From: Beroe forskalii
Taxonomy: Eukaryota; Ctenophora; Nuda; Beroida; Beroidae
DNA: 64,000 nt
Assembly (NCBI GenBank): GCA_011033025.1
Contig: WFMF01000185.1
Location: 204,001 to 268,000 of the forward strand
Reading direction: 5' to 3'
The stretch's first letter is position 1; each line of letters opens with the position of its first letter. The position numbers and the translations under genes were made by a program. Below the pieces are notes generated by a model. That model made no database searches, had not been told where the DNA came from, and worked only from the letters and a program-made list of their open reading frames with translations. This document shows, one piece after another, positions 45,660 to 55,610 of the stretch.

Positions 45660-46560
45660 AAACAAAAAAACTTGCGTTTCAAAATAGTGAAGGAAGCGTC
45701 TGAGAGTTTCGAAGCCTATCTTAAACGATCCTACGTCAAATTTTACTCGAAAATCATAAAAGATACAGCTAAGATAGGAGATTGTCATAGGCTATGTAAG
45801 AAGTCTCCCTGCATCGATTTTCTTGCTGTTATGACGTCATCAAAATCGATAAAATCACGATTTTAGCGTAAAAACGTAATTTTGGACCACTTTGAAGCAC
45901 TGTATCTGAAAAGTTTTCTACCGCGTCATGATTTCCCGACTTATGTAGCATCTAGACCTCAAGATTTAGCCACAAAAGATTGGTGGCAAAATGAGGTCGT
46001 GGGAGGCCTCCAAAAATCGAGGATCCTTACTAGGCCATAATATAGCGACTTTCAGCATCTATATCTCAGCTCATCAACATTGCTCCATCTTTTCCAGGCG
46101 TATCAATGATCTTTCTCAATCAAATATCAAGGGTAAAAAGTTTCAAGTCGTCTCGATTTAAGAGAAAGGTGTGGCGGCCCCTCAAAAACGTCAATTTGAG
46201 CCGCGCAAAAAAGTCGAAAATTTGATCAAGTCCAATTTCAGGCCGAATTCCTAAAGTGCAGGGTTGTTGTGCTACATGATAGTGACTGAATCAACATTTT
46301 TATTGACTTGGTACTTGAATAGAACAAGAAATGGCCCATGGAAATGAAGTTCACGTGGACGTTTTGTAGAAATTAGGCAAATTTCAAATTTGAGCCTCAA
46401 GACCAAATTTTCGACTTGATTTGATTGAAATAAGTCACAATGTAATAGAAAAACATGACTCCAGGTCCATATGACAAATTTTTTCACGTGAGTTCACACG
46501 GACGTTTTGTAGAAATAAGGGAAATTACTATTTCAACGATTTTAACGAATGATTTCTATT
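45660..46560. repeat. dispersed repeat with TTCACGTGGACGTTTTGTAG units
   Basis: At 46330-46530 the segment GTTCACACGGACGTTTTG, TAGAAATTAGG and TTTTCGACTTGATT is present twice in degenerate form. It is related to 51230-51420 and 56700-56900 in the RTRAF inverted repeat arms. The first part (TTATGACGTCATCAAAATCG) is of unknown nature. No gene. Confidence 0.55.
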
Positions 46561-47390
46561 TCGAACGCCTAATAACGTATGTTTAGATCATATTAACCTC
46601 TTACAATTAAAAAACGGCGCCCCCGTGACTCTGTGAGGAGGTTGCTATGACGACCGCTTGCGGTTTTGTCTGTGATAAAATCGAAACGGACTTCGTAATA
46701 AGTTCGTTTCGGTTCAGTTCAACAATAAAATTAAAATAAGCTCTAAGGATTGGGGTTTTTCATCGGACTTAGGGAGCCTTGCGAGGGTCACTCGCACGGG
46801 TTGAGTATCAGGTGCACGGCTCTCTAAGTGAAAAGGAATTCGTGAAAAAGAAATAGTGGCCCGTTTTTCAACACTCATCGGTTGCAGTAGGTACGATTAC
46901 AAATTGATTCTCCTCCAGCTAACGGCTAAACTCAGCTATAGTTCGAGGAAATGTTTGAGGAGAAGACTCTCTTCTCCCCTTCTATAAATTATGCGTAGGC
47001 AGCTCTCACTGTGCAGATACTGAGAGAGTGAGAGTTGAGTTGGATGTGATAGCTCTCACATCGATATGTGGCTAAATCAAAGGCAAAGATTATGGGCGTT
47101 TCTAAGGATTTCTGCGAAATGATCGTTATTTGCTGAGTCAGAGTGATGATCCTGCGGTTATTTGAATTTATGAATGCGATGTCACCGTTGGATGTGAGCA
47201 CGTGATGGGCGAGCCTCCTGAACTCAGTATTTCGTACATATTATTATGGCTATCCCTAATTCGGAATTCCTATTATCATGACTAGTCGGTTCCCGTCCTA
47301 CGGACGGCGAATGATGGCAGCCGCATGAGCTAACGGCCACATGTCCCTTTTACAGTGATTTGACCGTGCAAGTTTGGAGGGGAAATTTGA
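46560..47390. other. no gene recognised
   Basis: No splice-bounded exon seen. The end (GTGATTTGACCGTGCAAGTTTG) resembles the sequence near 5535-5560, and both lead into GCGAAAAAAGG-type repeats. Confidence 0.4.
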
Positions 47391-47394
47391 AACT

Positions 47395-47850
47395 TTAATT
47401 TCTGCGAGAAAAAAGCTTCTCACGCCCCCAACGGTAACCCAATATTGCCGACAATATTCTCAAAACCTTTACTCATCATAAAGTCATAAGCAACTCCATA
47501 GCGAAGGAATTTTGAAAAAATTCGAAAATCTTTTTTTTTCGAAAAAAGGGCGTGGCCTTCCACGCCCCTTAGGGTGACCCGATAATTCGGACAAAATTCT
47601 CAAAACTTTAATTCATCATAAGCAACTTGATGGCGAAGGAATTTTGAAAAAATTCGAAAGTTTAATTTTTGCGAAAAAAAGGGCGTGGCCTCCCACGCTC
47701 CTCAGAGTGACCCAATAATTCGGACAAAATTCTCAAAATTTTTATTCATCATAAGCAACTAAATGGCAAAGGAATTTTGAAAAAATTCGAAAGTTTAATT
47801 TTTGCGAAAAAAAGGGCGTGGCCCCCCACGCCCCTCAGGGCGGCCGAAAA
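47395..47850. repeat. tandem repeat, about 115-bp unit with AAGGGCGTGGCC
   Basis: Four units with GCGAAGGAATTTTGAAAAAA, TTCGAAAGTTTAATTTTTGC, GGGCGTGGCC and CGGACAAAATTCTCAAAA. A relative of one unit is at 5600-5690. Confidence 0.85.
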
Positions 47851-47974
47851 AATGTCTCATTATTTTTCTGATTTATTGTAACTTTCTGACAACACGATTG
47901 AAAGATAATTTTGATGCTAACTTGAAAACGAATCGCCATAAATAAATAAATAAATAAATAAATATATATATATA

Positions 47975-48607
47975 GGATAGCCAAAAACAATTGAAAATTG
48001 TTTGGGCTTCGCAGCCACTCCAGTACCAAAAATTATACGATTAAAAATATTGATATGACTTTTAATCGCAGCCCGTCCGTGGCGGTGTGCTTTGGTAACT
48101 AAGAAATGAGCAGAACTTAACATTCAACATCTCACTGCCGTTTGAATCATACCTCTTTTAATTAACTAATGAAGCGTGAGTTAACGCGTAAAGCAAATAC
48201 CTATATTTTTAGCATTCTATTAAGTGTGATTTCACGTGAAAGGGCTTGTAAGCATGCTAAAATTAATCGTACGTTCATCCCTATTTGATGATTCAAATCG
48301 CCAATTTGCAGCGACTCAGATGGTCATAAACATTTAAAACATGAGTCCACTACTTTGATAATGTATGATTTTAAGCCGGTAGGAAACACGCCGTCACACT
48401 TATTATGGTCGGCAGGTTGGAGCGAAAGCATCACGATTGTGAAAATGTTCGACAAAAATGAAGTGGACCAATATATTTTTTCGTAACCAAAGCACACCGC
48501 CACGGACGAGCTGCGATTAAAAGTCATATCAATATTTTTAATCGTATAATTTTTGGTACTGGAGTGGCTGCGAAAACCAAACAATTTTCAATTGTTTTTG
48601 GCTATCC
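47975..48607. mobile_element. 633-bp MITE with about 140-bp inverted repeats
   Basis: GGATAGCCAAAAACAATTG at the left pairs with CAATTGTTTTTGGCTATCC at the right. Pairing continues for about 140 bp (GACTTTTAATCGCAGC, GTGGCGGTGTGCTTTGG). It is inserted at a TATA microsatellite, so the target duplication cannot be read. No coding capacity. Confidence 0.85.
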
Positions 48608-48639
48608 ATATCACTCTTTTTTGGCATAAAACTTACGCA

Positions 48640-49612
48640 ATCAGTTCAAGTTAATGATGCCGTTGGAATTAAGCCGCTATCATTCTTACTTTTTGAGTTA
48701 TAGGCGATAATTACCTTAATTGGCCAATTAACTAATTAAACGGCGGGCAACTGGTACTTAAATTAAACGTGAATCTCGTAATTTTGGCTTTAGTTACTGA
48801 TGCCGTTGGAATTAAGTGGCCATCACTCTTACTTTTTGAGTTATAGGCGATAATTACTTTAATTGGCCAATTAACTAATTGAGCGGCGGGCAACAGGTAC
48901 TTAAATTAAACGTGCATCTAGTAATTTTGGCTTGAGTGACTGATGCCGTTAGAATTAAGCCGCCATCATTCTTAATTTTTGAGTTATAGGCGATAATTAC
49001 TTTAATTGGCCAATTAACTAATTAAGCGGTGGGCAACCGGTACTTAGATCAAACGTACAAATCGTATTTTTGGCTTGAGTTAATGATGCTGTTAGAATTA
49101 AGTTGCTATCATTTTTACTTCTTGAGTTATAAGCGATAATTACTTTAATTGGCTAATTAACTAATTAAGCGGTTGGCAACCGGTACTTAAATAAAGCGTA
49201 CAAATCGTAATTTTGCCTTAAGTTAATGATGCCGTTAGAATTAAGTCGCTATCATTTTTAATTCTTGAGTTATAAGCGATAATTACTTTAATTGGCCAAT
49301 TAACTAATTAAGCGGTTGGCAACCGGTACTTAAATAAAACGTACAAATCGTAATTTTGGCTTAAGTTAATGATGCCGTTAGAATTAAGTCGCTATCATTT
49401 TTACTTCTTGAGTTATAAGCGATAATTACTTTAATTGGTCAATTAACTAATTAAGCGGTTAGCAACCGGTACTTAAATTAAACGTACAAATTGTAATTTT
49501 GGCTTAAGTTAATGATGCTGTTAGAATTAAGTCGCTATCATTTTTACTTTTGGAGTTATACGCGATAATTACTTTAATTGGCCAATTAACCAATTAAGGA
49601 CTTGTCATTTTA
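48640..49612. repeat. tandem repeat, about 145-bp unit, seven copies
   Basis: Each unit carries GATGCCGTTAGAATTAAG, CTTGAGTTATAAGCGATAA, TTACTTTAATTGGCCAATTA and GCAACCGGTACTTAAA. Central copies are very similar; edge copies are more diverged, as in arrays evolving by unequal exchange. Confidence 0.9.
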
Positions 49613-50085
49613 AAATTTGATATGGCCTAATGCACGCACACCATTCTTAAGTTTCATATGCCGTTTAGATTTAGATTCTATCTTTTATGGTTCTCGAGAA
49701 CACTCAAACACTATTTTTATCATCGAGTCGGGTCGGGTCGGGTCGTAGTCCATGTTCTAATTTTTGATAAAATAGCGTTTTTTTGGTAATTTATTGTGAG
49801 AAAACTACGCGGTCGATTTTCATGAAATTTTCAGGGTTTGTTATTCTTGTTATGGACTACGGTTGTACAAATTTTCATGACCAACAGATTAAATTAACAT
49901 GTTAAAAACGCGACTCGAAAAATCGCGATTTTCGCGATTTACTATATTTTTATATAATAGGCGCTGGCAAACGTATTTTTCAATACTTGAAAAACGGTTC
50001 CGCTACGACTCTTAGCACTTCATGCTGGTACTACCAGCTTGTTTGGAGTGTCTGGCCAGCAGTCCCGGCCCTTCTGGCCTGTTCG
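49613..50085. other. no gene recognised
   Basis: AT-rich. A short GGGTC repeat is near 49730 and a palindromic TCGCGATTTTCGCGA near 49920. Confidence 0.4.
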
Positions 50086-50086
50086 G

Positions 50087-50282
50087 CTGACCTTGGCCCT
50101 TCGGGCCGAGGGCATTGGCCCTTCGGGCAGATGCTCTCGGCCAGCATCCCCGGCCCCTTCGGGCGGGGGTAGATTTCTGGATGCCCTCGGCCCTTCGGGC
50201 CGAGGGCATCTGCCCTTCGGGCAGATGCCCTCGGGTTTTTTTTCCGTGGCTGCGGGCGCTTGCCAGCGCCCTGATATATATA
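50087..50282. repeat. cluster of CCCTTCGGGC stem-loops
   Basis: At least five hairpins of the GGCCCTTCGGGCC / GCCCTTCGGGC type with GAGGGCAT linkers, ending in GCGCTTGCCAGCGCCCTG. Frames read through on both strands are artefacts of the GC-rich repeat. Related hairpins are at 4640-4775 and 38973. Confidence 0.85.
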
Positions 50283-50811
50283 TATATTAACAACACGCAT
50301 TATATATAGTAAGATAATGCTATGATCATCTTGTAATTGCATAGCTAGTACTTTGAGCCAGAGGTTTAATATTCGTATATGTCATAATAATACAGATACC
50401 CGGATCGGAAGTCTCTGTATTATTCCCCGGGTCCCCTTTGTCAGTAACACAATAGCAAACCCGGATTCCTAACTCCAAAGACTACTTGACTCCAAGGATC
50501 AATATCCATGGTAAATTTGCAGGATGCCACATGATGCTAATTCGTAGAAGCTAATTTCTAAAGATATTTAAAGGCATATCCATATGCTCCAAATGCTGGA
50601 GCAGACTATGATTATGCATAATCCTTCTATCCTATAACCCGGGAGATACACAGTGCACACTGAGACCGCTGCGAATTGGTGACTTGGTGGAGCTTCCGCA
50701 GCTGCTCACTGCAGCCTGCTGGTCAACTGCAAGTGCATAGCAAATTACAGTTACACATTACAACTTTAAAATTTTAAAATTATTATACGTCTTATAACCG
50801 ATACTCGTAAG

Positions 50812-51159
50812 GGGCCATCCAGAAATGAGCTCATCGAAAATCGGCCTTTTTTGAACATACATACATACTACCTCATCAGTACCTCATCATTTGGGAAAGA
50901 TACATACATACCCCAACCTCATCTCATTATTTCATGATTTATCATCCATGTTACGTCACTCTTTCAATATGAAAGGCTGAAGTGACGTCACTACTTTGAT
51001 TTAAGTTAGATCATCTAACTTTAGGTACTGTACGCGCGTCATCGAAACAAATTCATTCAAAATTGAAATTGGTCCCGTGCTACATTCAGTGTACCGGTAT
51101 GGTCCAATTTTACAATGAGTGGTTGATGTCAAAATTTCGCCTCTACACCCCAAGTGATG
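50812..51159. repeat. GGGGCCATCC start and CATACATACTACCTCATCA repeats
   Basis: It starts with GGGGCCATCCAGAAATGAGC (compare the MITE end at 662). ATACATACATACTACCTCATC and GATGAGCTCATC recur up to and into the left arm of the RTRAF inverted repeat. Possibly the outer part of the same element. Boundaries unclear. Confidence 0.5.
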
Positions 51160-51597
51160 AGCTCATCATTTTGCAAACCTACATACATACTACCTCATCA
51201 CTACCTCATCACTAGATCTGGTTGCTACATTTCAGCACGTGAGTTCACGCGGACCTTTTGTAGAAATTAGGGGATTTGAAGAAATTGATATTCACACGAG
51301 ATTTTCGACTTGATTATGTTGAAATGAGTTCAAATACAACCTATGCACGTGAAATTAGATCTGGTTGCTATATTTTAGCACGTGAGTTCACGTGAACGAT
51401 TTGTAGAAATTAAGAAATAATCAATTCTAGTAATTCCGTTAGAATAACGTAGTTTGGGACTTTGTCTGGGTAAGTTGCGGGTTAGACTTGCGTGTGGGCT
51501 AGTAACGTGGGTTCTGGACACGTGAGGGCAAGTTATGTGGGTCTAAACTGCCTTTGGGCAAGTAACATAGGTTCAAACATACATCTGTCAAGATATC

Positions 51598-51735
51598 ACC
51601 ACCAAAACCGTTGGACGGTTGGTCAGTAACCCCCGCGGGGTTTGGATGTGACAACGGAACCTGAAAAGAGACAAAATGGGCTGATCACATCCAAACCAGC
51701 GGGGTTACTAGACCAACCGTCCAACAGTTTTAATG
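51598..51735. mobile_element. small MITE, CCGTTGGACGGTTGG ends (left-arm copy)
   Basis: AAAACCGTTGGACGGTTGG pairs with CCAACCGTCCAACAGTTTT, and internally TTTGGATGTGA pairs with TCACATCCAAA. Its counterpart in the other arm is 56381-56522. Confidence 0.75.
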
Positions 51736-52163
51736 TAAAAGAATAAATATTTTTAATGATTTATTGACTGTTCTCTAGGTTTGTGCTTTAATAAAACATG
51801 AATAATGGTTGCTGTTGATTGTTAAATAATTGATTTATTATGCGATGATGTATTTTGAACTTACAAAGTACAAATGGGAGAAATTAACTGAATGTATTTG
51901 CGTGTCAAGGGTTTTGTATTTCATATGAGTTTCTCTAATTGAAGCTTTGTCGTTGAATAATGTTTGAAGTTATGACCTTTGTACATTTATTATTATAATT
52001 TCATTAACATAATAAAGCATTTCAAGAGTTTAAGTTAGTGCCTCGTTTAGTTATCAGTAAATGAATGTAAGCAATATTTTGAATATTTCTTGGAAAACGG
52101 AAAAGCTTGAACTTGTCAAAGTATCTTTTAAGAGAGTATCCTTCCCAATCGTAGTATCGTAGG

Positions 52164-52282
52164 ATGTTATCAATACAGCGGAAGCTGAGAACGTTACAAT
52201 ACCACAGTCCTGACCACATCTCCCTAACGAGTGATGAGGATGTGAGGAACATTGTACGGTGGCTAGAGAACCAGAAAATCAG
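52164..52282 (+). CDS. RTRAF: second RTRAF exon 1, plus strand, in the left arm
   Basis: ATG at 52164 gives MLSIQRKLRTLQYHS, PDHISLTSDEDVRN, IVRWLENQKIR and a GTTAGT donor. The protein is identical to the gene-linked exon 1 at 55953-55835; the only base difference is a CTG/TTG leucine codon. It points into the spacer, toward the antisense side of the RTRAF body, so in the present orientation it has no partner exons. It may be silent, give antisense transcripts, or become exon 1 after inversion of the spacer. Confidence 0.8.
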
Positions 52283-52499
52283 GTTAGTGATTAACAATTA
52301 CTGATGATTCAATATACTAGACACTAGTCTCCAATTCAGTTACAATGTTAACATTTCTGCTCCTTCCATATAAAGCAATGAAAGGCTTTAGTTTATTGAG
52401 GTCCTACCATATCCTTTGTCGTAATTACTGAACAGTGAAATATCTAGCTAATAGTAATTACAAAAGTGTACAGCATCAGTACCTAATTACCACAATTTC

Positions 52500-52670
52500 C
52501 TATAGAAATATCGACGCAAACCTCAGCTGTTGCTCGACAACATTCGCTGAATTCCACTGAAGGAGGTTGTTGACGACAATGAATGTAGCGAGGAAGGTTG
52601 GAGCAAAGAGGAGCTGATCTGCGCATAACTTCTTGGCTGCGACCACCATTGTCATCTTACTACCAAATAT
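52500..52670 (-). CDS. MPV17/PXMP2-family protein, exon 3
   Basis: The CTCAG acceptor at 52671 is followed in phase 0 by IFGSKMTMVVAAKKLCADQ, LLFAPTFLATFIVVNNLLQ and WNSANVVEQQLR. This matches the third part of MPV17/PXMP2 proteins (K-DQL-FAP-F-F---LL-G). The exon could end at 52522 with a weak GTTTGC donor. If read through, it stops at 52500 after FASIFL. The family's conserved last third (the WP--N---WP--Q--NF--VP block) was not found. The inner edge of the left inverted-repeat arm begins only about 80 bp away, so the gene seems to be cut there. Confidence 0.8.
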   Translation of the reverse strand: MFGSKMTMVVAAKKLCADQLLFAPTFLATFIVVNNLLQWNSANVVEQQLRFASIFL

Positions 52671-52837
52671 CTGAGGTCATGGGAGTGTTAAGGGAAGGTA
52701 GCTACTGCAAGGACACTGTCAGTCTGGCACTAGCTTTGCGACATAACAAATAAACAAAACATATGTGATAAGCAGTGAGTACTGAGTAGACACCATTACT
52801 TTCTAGATTTCTGAGTGGTAACTGGTAAACTGGTAAC

Positions 52838-52948
52838 CTTGTCAAGGCAGAGATACCACGTTCTGATGGTAGGTGCGATCAGGAACCCACCAATCGCAGT
52901 CATTCTAGCACTCCTCACCCAATCATGCTTCCTCTTTCTCTCTATCAC
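52838..52948 (-). CDS. MPV17/PXMP2-family protein, exon 2
   Basis: An exact 37-codon exon, acceptor CCCAG and donor GTTACC: VIERKRKHDWVRSARMTAI, GGFLIAPTIRTWYLCLDK. This matches the R-ARM--FGF---GP--H-WY--LD block that defines the family. It is in frame with both neighbours (phase 0). Confidence 0.87.
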
Positions 52949-53145
52949 CTGGGAATTACATGATTTATTACAACTGGCAATGCAGGGGTTAGTAACGGGT
53001 ATAAATTGCAAACCGTCACACCGTCATATTGAGGTCCAACTGTAATATCGCATTGAAAATGCAGCAGAAGGCGGATGTTTAATTGTCATGTCACTCCACA
53101 CTGGGGCAGGGTACTTTATTCGGAGATCATTCTAAGAGCCTTACC

Positions 53146-53268
53146 AGGGGCGTGTCGAACTCCTACGTCCGCGGCTTTTTCATGCGCGGCTCACGGCCTG
53201 TGAGCCTGTCATTTAACAGCCAGTAAGCCGCACATTAAAAAGCCGCGCACGTTAGAGTTCTACACCGT
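53146..53268. mobile_element. small MITE in MPV17-like intron 1
   Basis: GTGTCGAACTCCTACGT at one end and ACGTTAGAGTTCTACACC at the other, with GCGGCTTTTTCATGCGCGGC pairing to GCCGCACATTAAAAAGCCGC. Imperfect 55-bp arms; non-coding. Confidence 0.7.
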
Positions 53269-53278
53269 CAATACACAC

Positions 53279-53380
53279 CTGTTGAGCGATGGCATCCCCA
53301 GTGAATAGCATTCCAGCTGTGCTCCACATTCCAGTGAGGAGGGGACGAGTAGCGAGCTCCTTCAGGTACCAGCTCCACAT
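53279..53380 (-). CDS. MPV17/PXMP2-family protein, exon 1
   Basis: ATG at 53380 opens MWSWYLKELATRPLLTGMW and STAGMLFTGDAIAQQ with a GTGTGT donor, 34 codons, phase 0. The W-Y---L---P-LT----G-L---GD-I-QQ pattern is the family N-terminus. Members are four-helix integral membrane proteins of the mitochondrial inner membrane or peroxisome with proposed channel roles. The start lies 578 bp downstream of the RTRAF stop on the same strand; the gap holds E-boxes and X-boxes. Intron 1 contains a 120-bp MITE. The exact subfamily (MPV17, MPV17L2 or PXMP2) is not settled. Confidence 0.85.
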
Positions 53381-53382
53381 GT

Positions 53383-53464
53383 CACGTGATCTTCACAAGC
53401 ATGTAGCACGTGACTGTAACGCGTTGCTAGGCGACACGTGACAAGTAATGCGTTGCTAGACAAC
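53383..53464 (-). promoter_or_regulatory. putative MPV17-like promoter: three E-boxes and two RFX X-boxes
   Basis: CACGTG at 53383-53388, 53407-53412 and 53435-53440. GTTGCTAGGCGAC at 53423-53435 and GTTGCTAGACAAC at 53452-53464 both fit the RFX X-box pattern RYYNYY-N-RRNRAC. All lie within 85 bp upstream of the start codon. Regulation by RFX or bHLH factors is inference from motif fit only. Confidence 0.5.
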
Positions 53465-53957
53465 ACGAGTCTAGGGGCTTTCTTCAAACACTGCACTTTA
53501 ATCGACACATTGTGCTGCTCAGATTTGATTTATGTTAGGAAAAGATATAAGGGAAAATGCTATTATATGATGAAATACCATTGAACCATTCGGCGACCGG
53601 CGTGTGATACTCAGAAGGCTTCAGTGTATTGCAATAGAATGATTCTTCGGTTAACACAATGTGAGGATAAAATGGAAGCAGTTCAAAAACATGCATTTCA
53701 AATTACTGATGAAACAGTATGAATAAAATGGGCTAAAAACAAAATGTAATGAAGATATGGAACAAATATTAGAAAAACCAACAAGACTTTTCAACGTAAA
53801 TGATATCAACTTATTAAATAAACTTTTCGTAGAAGTTGAACATATCGAAATTAATTAATATATTAACATACCCCTAAACCGAAACAAAGTGTTGACATTA
53901 AAATACAGATCTAAAGTATAACTTTAACTTAAACTCCATTAACTGGAACACTGCAGA

Positions 53958-54131
53958 CTACCGTCCTACTTGTCCCAGTGACGTGTCTGTCTTTGGGTCA
54001 GCTGTTTGAGACTGCGCAGCAACGATAGCCTCGTTTATCTGAGTTTGCAGCAACCGTAACTCTTCGATGTGGAGCAGTCGCAGAGCTTTCCCTGCCTCGT
54101 TCAAACTAGGATCACCCAGATCAAAACCTAT
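53958..54131 (-). CDS. RTRAF: RTRAF exon 5 (last)
   Basis: After a CTCCCAG acceptor: IGFDLGDPSLNEAGKALRL, LHIEELRLLQTQINEAIVAA, QSQTADPKTDTSLGQVGR and TAG at 53960-53958. It matches the helical C-terminus of animal RTRAF (GFDTGD--LNEAA-ILRLLHIEELRELQTKINEAIVAVQ, ending DPKTD--LGKVGR). This region takes part in complex assembly. Phase 0 start, 57 residues. Confidence 0.95.
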   Translation of the reverse strand: MGFDLGDPSLNEAGKALRLLHIEELRLLQTQINEAIVAAQSQTADPKTDTSLGQVGR

Positions 54132-54355
54132 CTGGGAGATAGGAAATCTTAGAATTCTTAGAGAAACTGGAGAACCTAAATTGGGAGATAAGACATCTTA
54201 GAATATGTAGGGAAACTATAAACCATTTGCGAAAGAAAGAGCACAACAGCATTAAGGGCTTTCTCATCGAAATCGCAAGTAAATCTCAATCTCATTTTAT
54301 AGTTCGTAGATCAGCTTACAGCACTTCTGTACTGCTGGTTTGTATATAGAAATAC

Positions 54356-54448
54356 CTCCTGCGCTGTCAGTTGCATTTCATCCCCATCTCTCTTCACAGC
54401 ACTGCTACCCAGACGCTTGTCTATCAGGACTCTACACGACTTTAACAC
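54356..54448 (-). CDS. RTRAF: RTRAF exon 4
   Basis: A 31-codon exon, acceptor CTGCAG and donor GTATTT: VLKSCRVLIDKRLGSSAVK, RDGDEMQLTAQE. Corresponds to LKAIRILVQERLT-DAV of vertebrate RTRAF. Phase 0 at both ends. Confidence 0.9.
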
Positions 54449-54753
54449 CTGCAGGGATATTGATGACAAGTTTAAAGTCAAATGATTAAAATGTGGACTA
54501 GAAAATGAAACCATCAAAATTGACAGTAAGGTGAAATGGTGGCTTGCAAAGGAAAGGATGAAGTCAATTATCGACACTCAGTTTACACGATAAAAAGTGC
54601 ATCATAATCTATTAATTAAAATCGATTGAATTGCGCGCGCAGATTAATCATGTGATACGCGCTAGTAACCCAAGAAATACTTTAATGCGCGCTCCGTTCG
54701 AAAGAAGACCCTTTTACTTTCGCAAGTAGATGTTCCACAGGAGTTAGAATTAC

Positions 54754-54886
54754 CTGTAAGTAATCATGATGTGGCGGTATCCTCAGATAATCTCTGATTT
54801 TGTTGACTCCGTTCTTGAACTGGACACTGTTCACATCAAGGGGCGGACACTCGGTGGCATCTAGTGGCTTGCAAGGGACAGTTTCA
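54754..54886 (-). CDS. RTRAF: RTRAF exon 3
   Basis: Acceptor TTTGAG, donor GTAATT. Reads SETVPCKPLDATECPPLDV, NSVQFKNGVNKIRDYLRIP, PHHDYLQ. Matches the PLINLDVNNPDFKAGV--LA-LLQI--HDDYL block of the family. The first codon is split with exon 2 (AG+T). Confidence 0.92.
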
Positions 54887-55066
54887 CTCAAATTACAGTG
54901 GGCAAATACAGTGAGTTCATTAGTGGGTCAACTGATGATATTAATCAGGTTTTGTTGCGTAACCCAATTTATCTTATTTTAGAACCTACAGTTGTACGCA
55001 GTCTGCTGAAGTACTTAACAAGATTTCTGTGTAATCTTCCAGTCTAACATAGCCTGCCACATAGCC

Positions 55067-55069
55067 CCC

Positions 55070-55111
<42 letters not shown>
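55067..55111. repeat. CA/GT microsatellite beside the RTRAF exon 2 donor
   Basis: A C-run followed by about twenty CA units on the plus strand. In the transcript this is a UG repeat starting within 10 bases of the exon 2 donor. Confidence 0.95.
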
Positions 55112-55114
<3 letters not shown>

Positions 55115-55119
55115 ACTAC

Positions 55120-55299
55120 CTCATCGTCTCCTTCTGGTCAGTATACTCGAGTCTGATAGCGTAGTTAAGGAGCCAATCAAGGGCTGCGTTCTGGAACTTC
55201 TCAAAGCTGTAAGGACATCTCATCTCCTTGAGGTAAGAGGCGACAGCACTTCGCCATGAGTCTCCATCAAACTCACTTCTGTCACTGATCTGATAGTAC
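55120..55299 (-). CDS. RTRAF: RTRAF exon 2
   Basis: Acceptor CATCAG (55301-55300), donor GAG/GTAGTG (55119). Reads YYQISDRSEFDGDSWRSAV, ASYLKEMRCPYSFEKFQNA, ALDWLLNYAIRLEYTDQKE and TM. Matches HYKIEDRGNLRNI-SSDWPKFFEKYLRDVNCPF---QEAIDWLLGLAVRLEYGD in vertebrates. Five further copies of its acceptor and first 45-48 bases lie upstream as 59-bp repeats; only the proximal acceptor gives the full exon. A long GT repeat begins in the intron just after the donor. Confidence 0.93.
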
Positions 55300-55610
55300 C
55301 TGATGAGGGGACGCATGAGTCTCCATCAAACTCACCCCTGTCACTGATCTGATAGTACCTGATGAGGGGATGCAAGAGTCTCCATCAAACTCACCCCTCT
55401 CACTGATCTGATAGTACCTGATGAGGGGACGCATGAGTCTCCATCAAACTCACCCCTGTCACTGATCTGATAGTACCTGATGAGGGGATGCATGAGTCTC
55501 CATCAAACTCACCCCTGTCACTGATCTGATAGTACCTGATGAGGGGATGCAAGAGTCTCCATCAAACTCACCCCTCTCACTGATCTGATAGTACCTGATG
55601 AGGGGATGCA
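55300..55610 (-). repeat. 59-bp tandem repeat of the RTRAF exon 2 acceptor and exon start
   Basis: Acceptor/exon starts recur exactly every 59 bp at 55299, 55358, 55417, 55476, 55535 and 55594. Each unit has CCCCTCATCAG/GTACTATC, then GATCAGTGACAGGGGTGAG, TTTGATGGAGACTC, then the next CATCAG. 59 is not a multiple of three, so using a distal acceptor would break the frame. Each unit also has GGTGAGT, a good donor-like word. Confidence 0.95.

Larger units (their letters stand above)
51160..52421. repeat. left arm of the RTRAF inverted repeat
   Basis: Reverse complement of about 55690-56974, from AAGTGATGAGCTCATCATT at the outside to CTACCATATCCTT at the inside. It contains a 135-bp MITE-like hairpin (51598-51735), TTCACGTGGAC-type repeats and a full copy of RTRAF exon 1. 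Small indels separate the arms, for example an 8-bp insertion before the ATG here. Confidence 0.92.

Noticed and set aside
50012-50342. Overlapping open frames on both strands around 50.0-50.3 kb
   Set aside because: They arise from GC-rich hairpin repeats and are open in four frames at once.
52022-52297. 91-codon minus-strand frame antisense to the left-arm RTRAF exon 1
   Set aside because: Where the right arm differs it changes residues freely, and the sense strand carries the conserved RTRAF peptide. It is a shadow frame.
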